The notes under the pieces were generated by a model. The model did not search any database. It worked only from the letters and a program-made list of their open reading frames with translations, and was not told the origin of the DNA. From Bergeyella_A cardium (GTDB lineage: Bacteria; Bacteroidota; Bacteroidia; Flavobacteriales; Weeksellaceae): DNA of 64,000 nucleotides. The stretch lies in assembly GCF_030012605.2 (NCBI RefSeq), contig NZ_CP114055.2. One strand, given 5' to 3'. Shown here one piece after another: positions 16,230 to 24,632 of this stretch; within the stretch, counting starts at the first letter, position 1, and each line of letters starts with the position of its first letter. Both the position numbers and the translations under genes were made by a program.

Positions 16230-16955
16230 TTAGATGCGTTTATAGAGTTCTTCCATCGGCAGACGGTATCTATCTCCCCAGATACCTCGTTCTTCTCGGA
16301 TGCCACAGCTTAGCACCATATTGATTTCAGCACCATAAGGCAGGTGCAGGAGTTTTTTGATACGGAGGCTATCAATGCCTACCATTGGACAAGTGTCGTA
16401 TCCTTTTTCTGCCATTGCCAGCATAAAGGTTTGAGCTGCTAAAGCACAGCTACGGTGGACATCTATACGCATATCGTTTTCGGATGTTTGGCGATACATT
16501 GGTCGGAAGAGCCCCACGGTAAGGGATAGGGTTTTACGGAAGGCTCCGAGCAAGCCCCAAGTTCTTGCATAGAGGAGTGGCATTAGTTTGTTATAGTCGG
16601 CTTCCCATTTTTTGATGCGTTTTTCTACTTTTTCGGGCGGACTGTTACGTTTTACATTTTCAATTTCGTGTGCGAGCATCGCCTTGGCGCGTTTTCGGTG
16701 GAGATCTTGTCGAGTTACGAATACTACGAGTTGCTGTGCGGTAGCTACACTATCCTGATCAAGGCACGCAGGCACAAATTTTTTGAGCATTTCTTTATCA
16801 GTGATGTGATACATCTCGAAAAGTTGCATATTATAGGCAGTTGGTGCGAGCCTTGCGGTTTCCAAGCATTCCTTTACCACTTCTGGGTCGATTGGTTGAT
16901 TGGAATAGTAGCGCACTGCTCTTCTGAACTCGAGTAATTCTTTTAAATTATTCAT
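16230..16955 (-). CDS. Nitroreductase family protein (FMN-dependent)
   Basis: The 241-residue protein opens with LLEFRRAVRYYSNQPID, the arginine-rich FMN-phosphate-binding start of nitroreductases. It continues with LETARLAPTAYNMQ and, near the end, GYDTCPMVGID, which corresponds to the family's C-terminal FMN/NAD(P)H segment. It is somewhat longer than the ~200-residue norm because of a central insertion with basic residues (EKRIKKWEADYNKL). Such flavoproteins reduce quinones, nitro-compounds or flavins. The physiological substrate is unknown. It is a different subgroup from the second nitroreductase at 54247. Confidence 0.85.
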   Translation of the reverse strand: MNNLKELLEFRRAVRYYSNQPIDPEVVKECLETARLAPTAYNMQLFEMYHITDKEMLKKFVPACLDQDSVATAQQLVVFVTRQDLHRKRAKAMLAHEIENVKRNSPPEKVEKRIKKWEADYNKLMPLLYARTWGLLGAFRKTLSLTVGLFRPMYRQTSENDMRIDVHRSCALAAQTFMLAMAEKGYDTCPMVGIDSLRIKKLLHLPYGAEINMVLSCGIREERGIWGDRYRLPMEELYKRI

Positions 16956-17033
16956 CTTTTTTAGATATTAGAGATTAGGGGTCGGTAGAGGTGATTCTCG
17001 TTATTCATATAATTCAAATTTTGTATTTAGGTA

Positions 17034-17110
17034 TTTCTTTTCCATAGCTTTTGATTTTGTGTATTTAATTTTCTTTCTCGTTTATCCTCTTATCTTTTAT
17101 TATAAGTGAA
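17034..17110. repeat. Direct repeat flanking the VapBC cassette, downstream copy
   Basis: This imperfect ~77-bp copy matches 17659-17732 over TTTCTTTTCCAT, TTTAATTTTCTTT and CTTTTATTATAAGT. On the minus strand it spans the toxin's C-terminal YNKR codons and continues to an ATGGAAAAGAAA like the antitoxin start, but that frame ends after 14 codons. Confidence 0.7.
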
Positions 17111-17503
17111 TAGGAGTTTCTGAGGAGTATATTTTTCAAATTTTCTATCGGAGCTTATTACATTTAATTTCTCAGCAATTGCTTGGGAGATAATTGCGTG
17201 GTCAAAAGGGTCATTGTGTCCATCAGCTATTTCTAATTTTGAGAGAAGCTTTGTATGTTGCTTTGTAAAAGGGAGAATCTCTATATAAAAATCATCTTCA
17301 ATAGCCTGTATCATTTCTCCAGCAGTTTTATACTGAGTAGATATTTTTTCTATACGATATAGTTGTAATAACTCCACAATACAAATAGAACTTGTATATA
17401 AAATATTAGAATAGTCATCTAATAAATTTAAAATATCATTAGATAATTGTTCTCTATCAGAGATGGCAAAAATAAGCGTATTTGTATCCAATAAATATCG
17501 CAT
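17090..17503 (-). CDS. PIN-domain toxin, VapC family
   Basis: The 137-residue protein has the four acidic positions of PIN ribonucleases: Asp6 in LLDTNTLIF, Glu44 in CIVELLQ, Asp98/Asp101 in NDPFDHAI and Asp119 in SSDRKF. VapC toxins are Mg-dependent endoribonucleases that cut tRNA or rRNA and are neutralised by a partner antitoxin. The partner is the small gene ending 5 bp upstream. The coding region is visibly more AT-rich than its neighbours, and the pair lies between direct repeats, consistent with horizontal acquisition. The RNA target is unknown. Confidence 0.9.
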   Translation of the reverse strand: MRYLLDTNTLIFAISDREQLSNDILNLLDDYSNILYTSSICIVELLQLYRIEKISTQYKTAGEMIQAIEDDFYIEILPFTKQHTKLLSKLEIADGHNDPFDHAIISQAIAEKLNVISSDRKFEKYTPQKLLFTYNKR

Positions 17504-17508
17504 ATCCT

Positions 17509-17670
17509 TTATTTCAACACCGCTTTCATATCTAAAATTTTAATCATTCCTCCTTGCTTCCAAGACAGCCTCATAGCATATCCTGTTTTAGATATCTTTT
17601 TCCCTGTTTCAGGGTCTATAACCCATCTCACTTTTTTGTTGTCTTCTTTTTTTGTTTTTTTCTTTTCCAT
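17509..17670 (-). CDS. Putative antitoxin of the VapC pair
   Basis: I start at the ATG at 17670, giving a 53-residue protein: a highly charged N-terminus (MEKKKTKKEDNKK), RWVIDPETGKKISKTGYAM and GGMIKILDMKAVLK. A longer in-frame start at 17802 lies upstream of the predicted transcription start (promoter at 17790-17821), so I reject it. I do not recognise the family by motif. The antitoxin role is inferred from size, basic character and position 5 bp before vapC. The 5' end lies inside the direct repeat. Confidence 0.6.
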   Translation of the reverse strand: MEKKKTKKEDNKKVRWVIDPETGKKISKTGYAMRLSWKQGGMIKILDMKAVLK

Positions 17671-17732
17671 AATCTTTTGTTTTTGTGGTTTTAATTTTCT
17701 TTTCTCTCTTTCTCCTTTTATTATAAGTAAAG
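17659..17732. repeat. Direct repeat flanking the VapBC cassette, upstream copy
   Basis: This ~74-bp copy matches 17034-17110 at a distance of 625 bp. Read on the minus strand in one frame it encodes KLFTYNKR followed by further basic residues, resembling the toxin's C-terminal KLLFTYNKR. It ends with the antitoxin start codon context ATGGAAAAGAAA. Confidence 0.7.
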
Positions 17733-17789
17733 AGCTTCCTCCTTTTTTATCTCTTTGATGCCTCAAATAAGAGGTAGGCTCAGTGGCAA

Positions 17790-17821
17790 CAAATGTAAGC
17801 AATTAAACTCAAACTATTCAA
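17790..17821 (-). promoter_or_regulatory. Promoter for the VapBC pair
   Basis: On the minus strand, TTG (17819-17821), a 21-nt spacer and TACATTTG (17790-17797) match the Bacteroidetes consensus. It supports the short antitoxin start. Confidence 0.55.
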
Positions 17822-17918
17822 GTTGATAAGCAATGATTTTTAGGAATAAGGGTAGCATTTTATGATAAAATTTTTCATAAAAGAGTCTTTCTGCTCTGTT
17901 TATTTTATCTGAATTTTT

Positions 17919-17926
17919 TATTTTTG
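17919..17926 (+). promoter_or_regulatory. TAnnTTTG promoter element for aspartate kinase
   Basis: TATTTTTG lies 54 bp before the ATG at 17981. It favours that start over an in-frame ATG at 17924, which would overlap the promoter. Confidence 0.45.
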
Positions 17927-17980
17927 ATATCCTTTTTTAGGGAAAACATTACAGCTAAGGCTGAAACAAAACAAAAAGCG

Positions 17981-19219
17981 ATGAAAGTATTTAAGTTCGG
18001 AGGAGCTTCTGTAAAAGATGCAGATAGTGTGAGCAATGTAGCAAAAGTCTTAGAAAGCCAGACATTTGATAAATGCCTCCTCGTAGTATCGGCGATGGGG
18101 AAAACGACCAATGCACTGGAACGCGTAGTAGAAGATTATTTCCAGAATGTGGATTACAAGATAGGGGTAGAAGAAATAAAAGATTTTCATATAAAGATTG
18201 CCAGCGGACTGTTTCCAGAGCATCATAAAGTATTTGCAGAAATCGCTCTTTTCTTTGATGATATAGACGCTTTTCTGAGGAGAAATAAATCCCCGAACTA
18301 TAATTTTGTTTATGACCAAGTGGTGAGCTGTGGTGAGCTGATTTCCTCCAAAATCCTAAGCGAATACCTCAATCAGAAAGGTTTTGCTAATCAGTGGCTC
18401 GATGCGAGGGACTATATAAAAACCGATAATACCTCCCGCGAAGGGCAGGTAGATTGGGAAGCTACCGAAGCCCTTATCTCCACGCTCGGTTTATCGCAAT
18501 CCTATGTAACGCAAGGCTTCATCGGTTCTGATGCACATAATTTCTCAGTAACCTTAGGGCGCGAGGGTTCAGATTATTCCGCAGCGATATTCGCCTTTTG
18601 TCTCAATGCAGAAACTCTAACCATCTGGAAAGATGTACCTGGAGTGATGACGGGAGACCCTCGCAAGTTCAAGGAAGCGACCTTGCTCTCCAATATTTCC
18701 TATGAGGAAGCGATAGAAATGGCATATTACGGAGCCAGTGTCATCCACCCGAAAACCCTCCAACCCTTAAAGCAGAAAAATATTCCGTTCTTCGTAAAGT
18801 CGTTTTTAGAACCAGAAAAAGCGGGGACAAAAGTAGGCTCTGGGAGTGATAACGAATACCGAGAGTCCTATATATTAAAGGAAAATCAGATACTGGTGAG
18901 GATTTCCACAAAGAATTTTTCATTCATTGCCGAAGAGCATCTCAGCTTTATCTTCTCCCTCTTGGCAAAGTATAAAATCAAAATCTCGCTGATGCAGAAC
19001 TCCGCCATTTCCCTCGCACTTTGCCTTGAAGATAAGTATGCCCACATCGATGAATTTAATCGAGATTTGGGCAAGGAGTTTAAAACCGAAATTATCCCAA
19101 AGGTTTCCCTCTTCACGGTAAGGAATGCAGACACCAATAATACACTCAAGTTTTACGAAAATAAAACCGTACTTTTGGAGCAAATTTCCAAGCGAACGAT
19201 TCAAATGGTAATTCAATAA
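17981..19219 (+). CDS. Aspartate kinase (monofunctional)
   Basis: Starting at MKVFKFGGASVKD (ATG 17981), the protein has 412 residues. KFGGAS at 4-9 is the aspartokinase nucleotide/aspartate site, VTQGFIGSD and TLGREGSDYSA are the catalytic-domain blocks, and IWKDVPGVMTGDPR is the conserved ATP-binding segment. The C-terminal ~120 residues form the ACT regulatory region. It phosphorylates aspartate, the first step to lysine, threonine, methionine and diaminopimelate. There is no fused homoserine dehydrogenase. The acyltransferase gene follows after 22 bp on the same strand. Feedback specificity cannot be read. Confidence 0.93.
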   Translation: MKVFKFGGASVKDADSVSNVAKVLESQTFDKCLLVVSAMGKTTNALERVVEDYFQNVDYKIGVEEIKDFHIKIASGLFPEHHKVFAEIALFFDDIDAFLRRNKSPNYNFVYDQVVSCGELISSKILSEYLNQKGFANQWLDARDYIKTDNTSREGQVDWEATEALISTLGLSQSYVTQGFIGSDAHNFSVTLGREGSDYSAAIFAFCLNAETLTIWKDVPGVMTGDPRKFKEATLLSNISYEEAIEMAYYGASVIHPKTLQPLKQKNIPFFVKSFLEPEKAGTKVGSGSDNEYRESYILKENQILVRISTKNFSFIAEEHLSFIFSLLAKYKIKISLMQNSAISLALCLEDKYAHIDEFNRDLGKEFKTEIIPKVSLFTVRNADTNNTLKFYENKTVLLEQISKRTIQMVIQ

Positions 19220-19241
19220 AACACTCGATAAAGAAGAAGTA

Positions 19242-21074
19242 ATGAGCCTGATTTCAACCCAAGAACTGATAAAAGCTACGGGGCTTACCAAGTTCGGTAT
19301 TCTCAAAAATCCTATTGCTAAAATTTTGATGAGCACCACACAGCTTACCAAAGTAAATGCCTTGTATGACAGGATAAAAATGTACAAAGGCAAAGCGTTT
19401 TTCGATGCTTTTATCCGTGAGAGGGGGCTGAAGTATATCGTCTTTGAAGAAGACCTTGCCAAAATCCCAAAGACAGGTGCATTTATCATTGTTTCAAACC
19501 ATCCCCTCGGAGCGATAGATGGCATTCTGATGTGCAAAATCATCTCCGATATTCGCCCAGATTTTAAGATAATGGGCAACTTCCTCCTCGAGAAAATAGA
19601 ACCGATGAAGGAGTTTGTAATCCCCGTAAACCCGTTTGGAGGCGAGCGAAAAAGCATCCGAAGCAGTGCCACAGGGATGCGAGAAACCCTCAAACACCTT
19701 GAAGCAGGCGGATGTGTAGGTATGTTCCCCGCAGGTGAGGTCTCAAATAAAAATAATTCGTACAACGAGGTGAGAGACAAGGAGTGGGAAAAACCTGCCC
19801 TCAAGCTCATAAAATCTGCAAAAGTACCCGTAGTACCGATGTATTTCAATGCTAAGAACAGCAATTTCTTCTACAGCGTAGCCAAAATTCACCCAGACCT
19901 CCAAACACTAATGCTCCCCTCAGAAATGATGAGAGATAGGGACTGCCCTATACGCGTACGAATCGGTAGGCCTATCTCCGCAAAGGTGATTGATGAGCAG
20001 GAGAGTACAGACGAACTCAGCGAGCACTTACAGAAGAAAATTTACCTCTTAAAGTCTTATTATGACAAGAGCAAATCTCAGATGGAGAACCTCAAACTCC
20101 CCAATCTGAAGCTCAACTTTCCTACGACTAAGACCGTTAATATCGTTCAGAACATTATAGATGAAACCCCAGAGGAAGATATCCTCAAAGAAATTCAAAA
20201 CCTTAGGGAGAAGGATAAACAATTCTTCGCCAATGGAAATTATGAGGTTTTCTTCGCTGAGTATAACGACATCCCTTCCGTGATGAGGGAAATCGGGCGC
20301 CTCCGCGAGCTCACTTTCCGCGCGGTAGGCGAGGGCAGTAATCTTCCTCTTGACCTTGATAACTACGACAAGCACTACCACCATCTTTTCCTTTGGGATA
20401 ATGACAAGAAGAAAATCGCAGGGGCGTATCGTATGGGGCTCGGTAAGGAAATAATGAAAAAACACGGTATCGATGGCTTCTATACCGCATCTCTCTTTGA
20501 GTTTGACCAAGAGCTGCAGCCCTTCTTCCGAAAAGTGATAGAAATGGGGCGGGCGTTCATCACCCTTGAATATCAGCAAAAGCCACTGCCACTCTTCCTT
20601 TTGTGGAGGGGCATCGTTCATGTCTGCCTCAGGAATCCAGACCATAAATTCCTGATGGGGGGCGTGAGCATCAGCAGTAAGTTCTCCGATTTCTCAAAAT
20701 CATTAATGATAGAATTTATGCGCTCCAATTACTACGACTCTGCGGTGGCGCAGTACATACACCCAAAAAATGAGTACAAAGTAAAGCTCAAAGACCGAGA
20801 CAAGAGCCTCTTCCTCGATGAGATGAATGCCGACCTCAACAAACTCGATAAGATTATCGATGACCTTGAGCCCGAGCTCCGCCTCCCTGTCCTCATCAAG
20901 AAGTACATTAAGCAAAACGCAAAGGTCGTCTCCTTCAATGTAGACCCGAGCTTTAATGATGCGATAGATGGCCTGATGTACATCCGAATCAGTGAGCTGC
21001 CAGAGAGCACTATAAAGCCCGTTTTGGAGGAGCTTAGTGAGCAGCTTCGCAATGAGCAAAATGAGATACAGTAA
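19242..21074 (+). CDS. olsF: Bifunctional acyltransferase, OlsF-like (ornithine/amino-acid lipid synthesis)
   Basis: The 610-residue protein fuses two acyltransferases. Residues ~60-270 form a PlsC/OlsA-like O-acyltransferase with NHPLGAIDG (86-94) and a FPAGEVS block. Residues ~320-560 form an OlsB/hemolysin-type GNAT-like N-acyltransferase with REIGRLRELTFRAVGEG and the WDNDKKKIAGAYR strand. OlsF proteins of this order are known from Serratia and Flavobacterium johnsoniae, making ornithine lipids by N- then O-acylation at the inner membrane. A glycine-lipid substrate cannot be excluded. No terminator is visible between it and aspartate kinase. Confidence 0.8.
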   Translation: MSLISTQELIKATGLTKFGILKNPIAKILMSTTQLTKVNALYDRIKMYKGKAFFDAFIRERGLKYIVFEEDLAKIPKTGAFIIVSNHPLGAIDGILMCKIISDIRPDFKIMGNFLLEKIEPMKEFVIPVNPFGGERKSIRSSATGMRETLKHLEAGGCVGMFPAGEVSNKNNSYNEVRDKEWEKPALKLIKSAKVPVVPMYFNAKNSNFFYSVAKIHPDLQTLMLPSEMMRDRDCPIRVRIGRPISAKVIDEQESTDELSEHLQKKIYLLKSYYDKSKSQMENLKLPNLKLNFPTTKTVNIVQNIIDETPEEDILKEIQNLREKDKQFFANGNYEVFFAEYNDIPSVMREIGRLRELTFRAVGEGSNLPLDLDNYDKHYHHLFLWDNDKKKIAGAYRMGLGKEIMKKHGIDGFYTASLFEFDQELQPFFRKVIEMGRAFITLEYQQKPLPLFLLWRGIVHVCLRNPDHKFLMGGVSISSKFSDFSKSLMIEFMRSNYYDSAVAQYIHPKNEYKVKLKDRDKSLFLDEMNADLNKLDKIIDDLEPELRLPVLIKKYIKQNAKVVSFNVDPSFNDAIDGLMYIRISELPESTIKPVLEELSEQLRNEQNEIQ

Positions 21075-21139
21075 TCATTACTCTCGTTTTTGAGAGGGGC
21101 TGAAATTAGAAAAGTTGTTTTTATTCATAGATAATATGA

Positions 21140-21169
21140 GAGCGCCAGCCGAAATTTCGGCTGGCGCTC
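21140..21169 (+). terminator. Perfect palindrome after olsF, probable terminator
   Basis: A 30-bp near-perfect palindrome built on GCGCCAGCCGAAA and its complement begins 66 bp after the olsF stop. It lacks a long T tract, so termination is likely but not certain; it could act on both strands. Confidence 0.6.
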
Positions 21170-21292
21170 CAACTGTTTAGTAAAATATGGATTTATTCTT
21201 TATCTGTACAGAAAAAGAGGTGGATTTTTAGTGTTGATATGTCAGCTTGTTTAGTAGAGAATTTTGAGCACTTTTTCATTTTCTGGGAAATT

Positions 21293-21412
21293 CTATACTA
21301 CGCTATGTCCTCCTGCGTAGTAGATTACGCTATAGCTCTCTATTTTGATATCCTCAGGCTTTTTTAGGGTATTGGCAAGTTTAGAATAAAAGTCTTTATT
21401 TATGTGGAGAAA
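21293..21412 (-). pseudogene. C-terminal fragment of an unrecognised protein
   Basis: A minus-strand frame bounded by stops encodes about 39 residues with protein-like composition: NKDFYSKLANTLKKPEDIKI, then ESYSVIYYAGGHSVV and a TAG. No start codon is present. It reads like the C-terminal tail of a gene whose 5' part has been lost, perhaps when the DUF3800 gene arrived just upstream. The family is not recognised and the codon pattern is the only support. Confidence 0.35.
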
Positions 21413-21427
21413 TTAAAATGCCCAATA

Positions 21428-21453
21428 AACAACCACTTGTGAGAGTGGTTGTT
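21428..21453. terminator. Hairpin terminator between olsF and DUF3800
   Basis: AACAACCACT and AGTGGTTGTT form a perfect 10-bp stem with a 6-nt loop. The T tract is on the plus strand; the site lies 11 bp beyond the DUF3800 stop and may serve both convergent genes. Confidence 0.65.
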
Positions 21454-21464
21454 TTTAGACAAGA

Positions 21465-22592
21465 TTAGGAAATTTCTTCTATGGAATTAATTATTTTATT
21501 TAGTTCATTATAATTATATAGAATATTAATTTTATTTTTTGATATTAATTTTATGGCATTATTAACTTCTTTAATTCTATTTAGCATTGGTAGGATAACT
21601 CTATTTCCATGCTTAATAAAGTGTCCTATATCTTTTAGTGATATAGGTATTTTATATCCTTTTTGGCTTGAGGCTATAATAATTCCCTTATCTCTTAAGT
21701 TCCCTATAATCTTACTTCTGAAATATTCTTTATTCATAGGTTCTTTTCTCTTAATGTTTAAATGATTTAGAATTTCCTTGGTTGAGACCCAAGGCTTAAC
21801 TTGCTGTAAAAAAAGTAATATATTTAAAAAATGTATTTGCTCTTTTATTTGAGGATCTTGATTAGATTCATTCTTCTCTATGAAACTTTCAATTCTTAGA
21901 AGAGATAACTTTGATATATCTTCATCAAAGTTATCATCCTGAGAAATACTTTTAATAATAGGAAGAGGATTAGGAAATTGTCTAATATAAGCAATTTTAT
22001 TATATAGTAATTTTTTTATATCTATACTTTTATTATTTTTCTTTGTTTCGTCATAAATATATCCTAATGAACCAGCGATGAAATCAGATAATTGTATAAA
22101 AATAGAATTTTTACTATTTTGATGAGCAAATTCAATGTTTGAAAATAATGTTAGAGGATGTTTTTTATTTACATATTTCTTAAATTCTTGCATAAATTTG
22201 TTGGAACCAAATTCATCTACATATAATGATAGACTATCAAATGTGTTGAAGAGTTCTTTATATAGAAGATGATTAATATATTTATAAAAACTTTTTTTAT
22301 AGTGAAAACCTTTAGAATAAAGACTTTTTTTATCTACTATAACAGCAAAAATGGTAAAGTCTAGTTGTTGTAAATCCGTTAAAATTTTTATTCTTCGTTT
22401 GTGGTTGTTAGCAACTTTACTTGATTTTATTTCTCCTGTTTGAAAGTATTTTTGTCTTATATTTTTCAATTTTTGTTCAATAGTTGAAATATTTTTTTCA
22501 TCTATTAATATTGATGCTACAATGAAATGAGTTCCTTGTTTATCAAAGTCAAATGAATTATTTCCAAATTCATCAGCATATCCTATAGTCAT
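21465..22592 (-). CDS. DUF3800 domain protein
   Basis: The 375-residue protein starts TIGYADEFGNN, the family's version of the YxDESG motif. It has a second LYVDEFGSN near residue 122 and SIFIQLSDFIAGSLGY near 165-180, the conserved QxxDF segment. DUF3800 is predicted to adopt an RNase H-like fold and often occurs in mobile or defence-associated regions. Residues ~230-375 form an added region with winged-helix character (STKEILNHLNI, IGNLRDKGIIIASSQKGYKI). The gene is strongly AT-rich compared with olsF and groEL. Its ATG is 8 bp from the groEL terminator hairpin, so its promoter is unclear. Confidence 0.85.
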   Translation of the reverse strand: MTIGYADEFGNNSFDFDKQGTHFIVASILIDEKNISTIEQKLKNIRQKYFQTGEIKSSKVANNHKRRIKILTDLQQLDFTIFAVIVDKKSLYSKGFHYKKSFYKYINHLLYKELFNTFDSLSLYVDEFGSNKFMQEFKKYVNKKHPLTLFSNIEFAHQNSKNSIFIQLSDFIAGSLGYIYDETKKNNKSIDIKKLLYNKIAYIRQFPNPLPIIKSISQDDNFDEDISKLSLLRIESFIEKNESNQDPQIKEQIHFLNILLFLQQVKPWVSTKEILNHLNIKRKEPMNKEYFRSKIIGNLRDKGIIIASSQKGYKIPISLKDIGHFIKHGNRVILPMLNRIKEVNNAIKLISKNKINILYNYNELNKIINSIEEIS

Positions 22593-22600
22593 GATAAGTA

Positions 22601-22627
22601 AAAAAGGCTAATATTATTAGCCTTTTT
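22601..22627 (-). terminator. Terminator of groES-groEL
   Basis: A 27-bp near-perfect palindrome with stem AAAAAGGCTAAT and its complement, ending in a T tract on the minus strand, lies 25 bp past the groEL stop. It directly precedes the DUF3800 start. Confidence 0.85.
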
Positions 22628-22651
22628 ATGTTTATAAATAAATATATATTA

Positions 22652-24280
22652 TTACATCATTCCTGGCATACCGCCTCCCATTGGTGGCATAGCGGGTTCT
22701 GCTTTTGGAATTTCAGTAATCACACACTCGGTGGTGAGGAGCATACCTGCTACGGAAGCTGCGTTTTCTAGGGCTACGCGGGTTACCTTCGTAGGGTCTA
22801 TGATTCCTGCTTCGAGCATATTAACGAACTCGTCGGTTTTTGCATTGTATCCGAAATCGCCTTTACCTTCTGCTACTTTTGCTACGATTACGGAGCCTTC
22901 GCCACCTGCGTTGGCTACGATTTGTCTTAGAGGCTCTTCGATTGCTCGTTTTACGATTTTGATACCTGTGCTTTCGTCCTGATTACTTCCAGAGACATTG
23001 TCGAGAGAAGCTACAGCTCTTACGAGGGCTACGCCTCCTCCTGCTACGATGCCTTCTTCTACGGCAGCGCGGGTAGCGTGGAGGGCGTCATCTACTCTGT
23101 CTTTTTTCTCTTTCATCTCCACTTCGGAAGCAGCACCTACATAGAGAACGGCTACACCGCCAGCCAATTTAGCGAGCCTTTCTTGTAGTTTTTCTTTATC
23201 GTAGTCGGAAGTTGTAGTCTCGATTTGTGCTTTGATTTGATTTACTCGTGCTTTGATTTGAGTATCGTCTCCTGCACCATTTACGATAGTGGTATTGTCT
23301 TTATCGATGACTACTTTTTCTGCTCTACCGAGGAGCTCGATGGATGCGTTCTCCATAGTGAAGCCTCTTTCTTCGGAGATAACCTGACCGCCTGTAAGGA
23401 TAGCGATATCTTCGAGCATTGCTTTTCTTCTGTCGCCAAAGCCTGGTGCTTTTACAGCAGCGATTTTGAGGGAGCCTCGAAGTTTATTAACCACTAGCGT
23501 AGCGAGTGCCTCGCCTTCTACCTCTTCGGAGATGATGAGGAGGGCTTTTCCTTGCTGAGCAACGGGCTCGAGAACAGGTAGTAATTCTTTCATAGAGGAG
23601 ATTTTTTTCTCAACCAAAAGGATGTAAGGATTATCGAGCTCGGCAACCATTTTATCTGGATTGGTTACGAAGTAAGGGGACTGGTAGCCTCTGTCAAACT
23701 GCATACCTTCTACCACATCTACGGTAGTGTCTATACCTTTTGCTTCTTCTACGGTGATAACGCCCTCTTTGCCCACTTTTGCAAATGCTTCAGCGATGAG
23801 TCCGCCGATGGTATCGTCATTATTTGCGGATACGGAAGCGACTTGTTTTATCTTGTCGTTATTATCGCCCACTTGCTGAGATTGGGATTTAAGGTTTTCC
23901 ACAACGGTAGCCACCGCTTTGTCGATACCTCTTTTTAAGTCCATAGGATTAGCTCCTGCGGCTACATTTTTAAGCCCTTCTCTTACGATTGCTTGAGCGA
24001 GTACGGTAGCAGTAGTAGTACCATCCCCTGCGATGTCATTGGTTTTGGAAGCTACTTCTTTCACCATCTGTGCACCGAGGTTTTCTACTTTGTCTTCTAA
24101 TTCTATTTCCTTAGCTACGGAAACTCCGTCTTTGGTTACATGAGGGGCACCGAAAGATTTCTCGATAACCACATTTCTCCCCTTAGGACCTAATGTAACT
24201 TTTACTGCATTCGCCAATGCATCTACACCTCTTTTTAATGCGTCTCTTGATTCGATATCAAATTTAATTTCTTTTGCCAT
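22652..24280 (-). CDS. groEL: Chaperonin GroEL
   Basis: The 542-residue protein is unmistakable GroEL: AKEIKFDIESRDAL at the start, ALKRGVDALANAVKVTLGPKGRNV, DGTTTATVLA with the ATP-site threonines, and the flexible Gly-Met-rich tail ending GGGMPGMM. It forms the double-ring cage that folds cytoplasmic proteins with GroES. It follows groES by 19 bp in the usual order. I see no CIRCE inverted repeat upstream of groES, so HrcA control is not indicated here. Confidence 0.98.
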   Translation of the reverse strand: MAKEIKFDIESRDALKRGVDALANAVKVTLGPKGRNVVIEKSFGAPHVTKDGVSVAKEIELEDKVENLGAQMVKEVASKTNDIAGDGTTTATVLAQAIVREGLKNVAAGANPMDLKRGIDKAVATVVENLKSQSQQVGDNNDKIKQVASVSANNDDTIGGLIAEAFAKVGKEGVITVEEAKGIDTTVDVVEGMQFDRGYQSPYFVTNPDKMVAELDNPYILLVEKKISSMKELLPVLEPVAQQGKALLIISEEVEGEALATLVVNKLRGSLKIAAVKAPGFGDRRKAMLEDIAILTGGQVISEERGFTMENASIELLGRAEKVVIDKDNTTIVNGAGDDTQIKARVNQIKAQIETTTSDYDKEKLQERLAKLAGGVAVLYVGAASEVEMKEKKDRVDDALHATRAAVEEGIVAGGGVALVRAVASLDNVSGSNQDESTGIKIVKRAIEEPLRQIVANAGGEGSVIVAKVAEGKGDFGYNAKTDEFVNMLEAGIIDPTKVTRVALENAASVAGMLLTTECVITEIPKAEPAMPPMGGGMPGMM

Positions 24281-24299
24281 AATATTTTTTTGCTTTTAA

Positions 24300-24578
24300 T
24301 TATCCAATAATTCCTAATAAATCACTTTCTCTTACGATAAGGTAATCTTTACCATCCAATTTCAGTTCTTGTCCAGCGTATTTTCCGTAGAGGACTTTGT
24401 CTCCTACTTTTACGGTAAGGGGCTCGTCTTTTTTGCCATCACCTACGGCTACTACGGTTCCTTCTTGTGGTTTTTCTTTCGCTGTGTCTGGGATAATAAG
24501 TCCAGAAGCGGTTTTTGTTTCGGCAGGAGCAGGCTCTACGAGCACTCTGTCTGCTAATGGTCTAAAATTTACTGACAT
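24300..24578 (-). CDS. groES: Co-chaperonin GroES
   Basis: The 92-residue protein has the GroES beta-barrel landmarks: RPLADRVLVEPAPAE near the N-terminus, the mobile loop ETKTASGLIIPDTAKEKP that docks on GroEL, and VLYGKYAGQELKLDGKDYL. It caps the GroEL ring. Length is typical. It is 54 bp from the preceding secreted-protein gene on the same strand. A heat-shock element could not be identified in that short gap, so transcription may start within the upstream gene or read through. Confidence 0.97.
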   Translation of the reverse strand: MSVNFRPLADRVLVEPAPAETKTASGLIIPDTAKEKPQEGTVVAVGDGKKDEPLTVKVGDKVLYGKYAGQELKLDGKDYLIVRESDLLGIIG

Positions 24579-24632
24579 AATAATGTTATTTTATTGTTGA
24601 AATTATTGATTCTTCTTGGTAGATTTCTTTGA

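Noticed and set aside
17509..17802. 97-residue version of the antitoxin
   Set aside because: The added 44 residues start upstream of the predicted transcription start and lie over the direct repeat, so the 53-residue form is preferred.
24579..24632. CIRCE heat-shock operator before groES
   Set aside because: No TTAGCACTC inverted repeat is present in this short gap.
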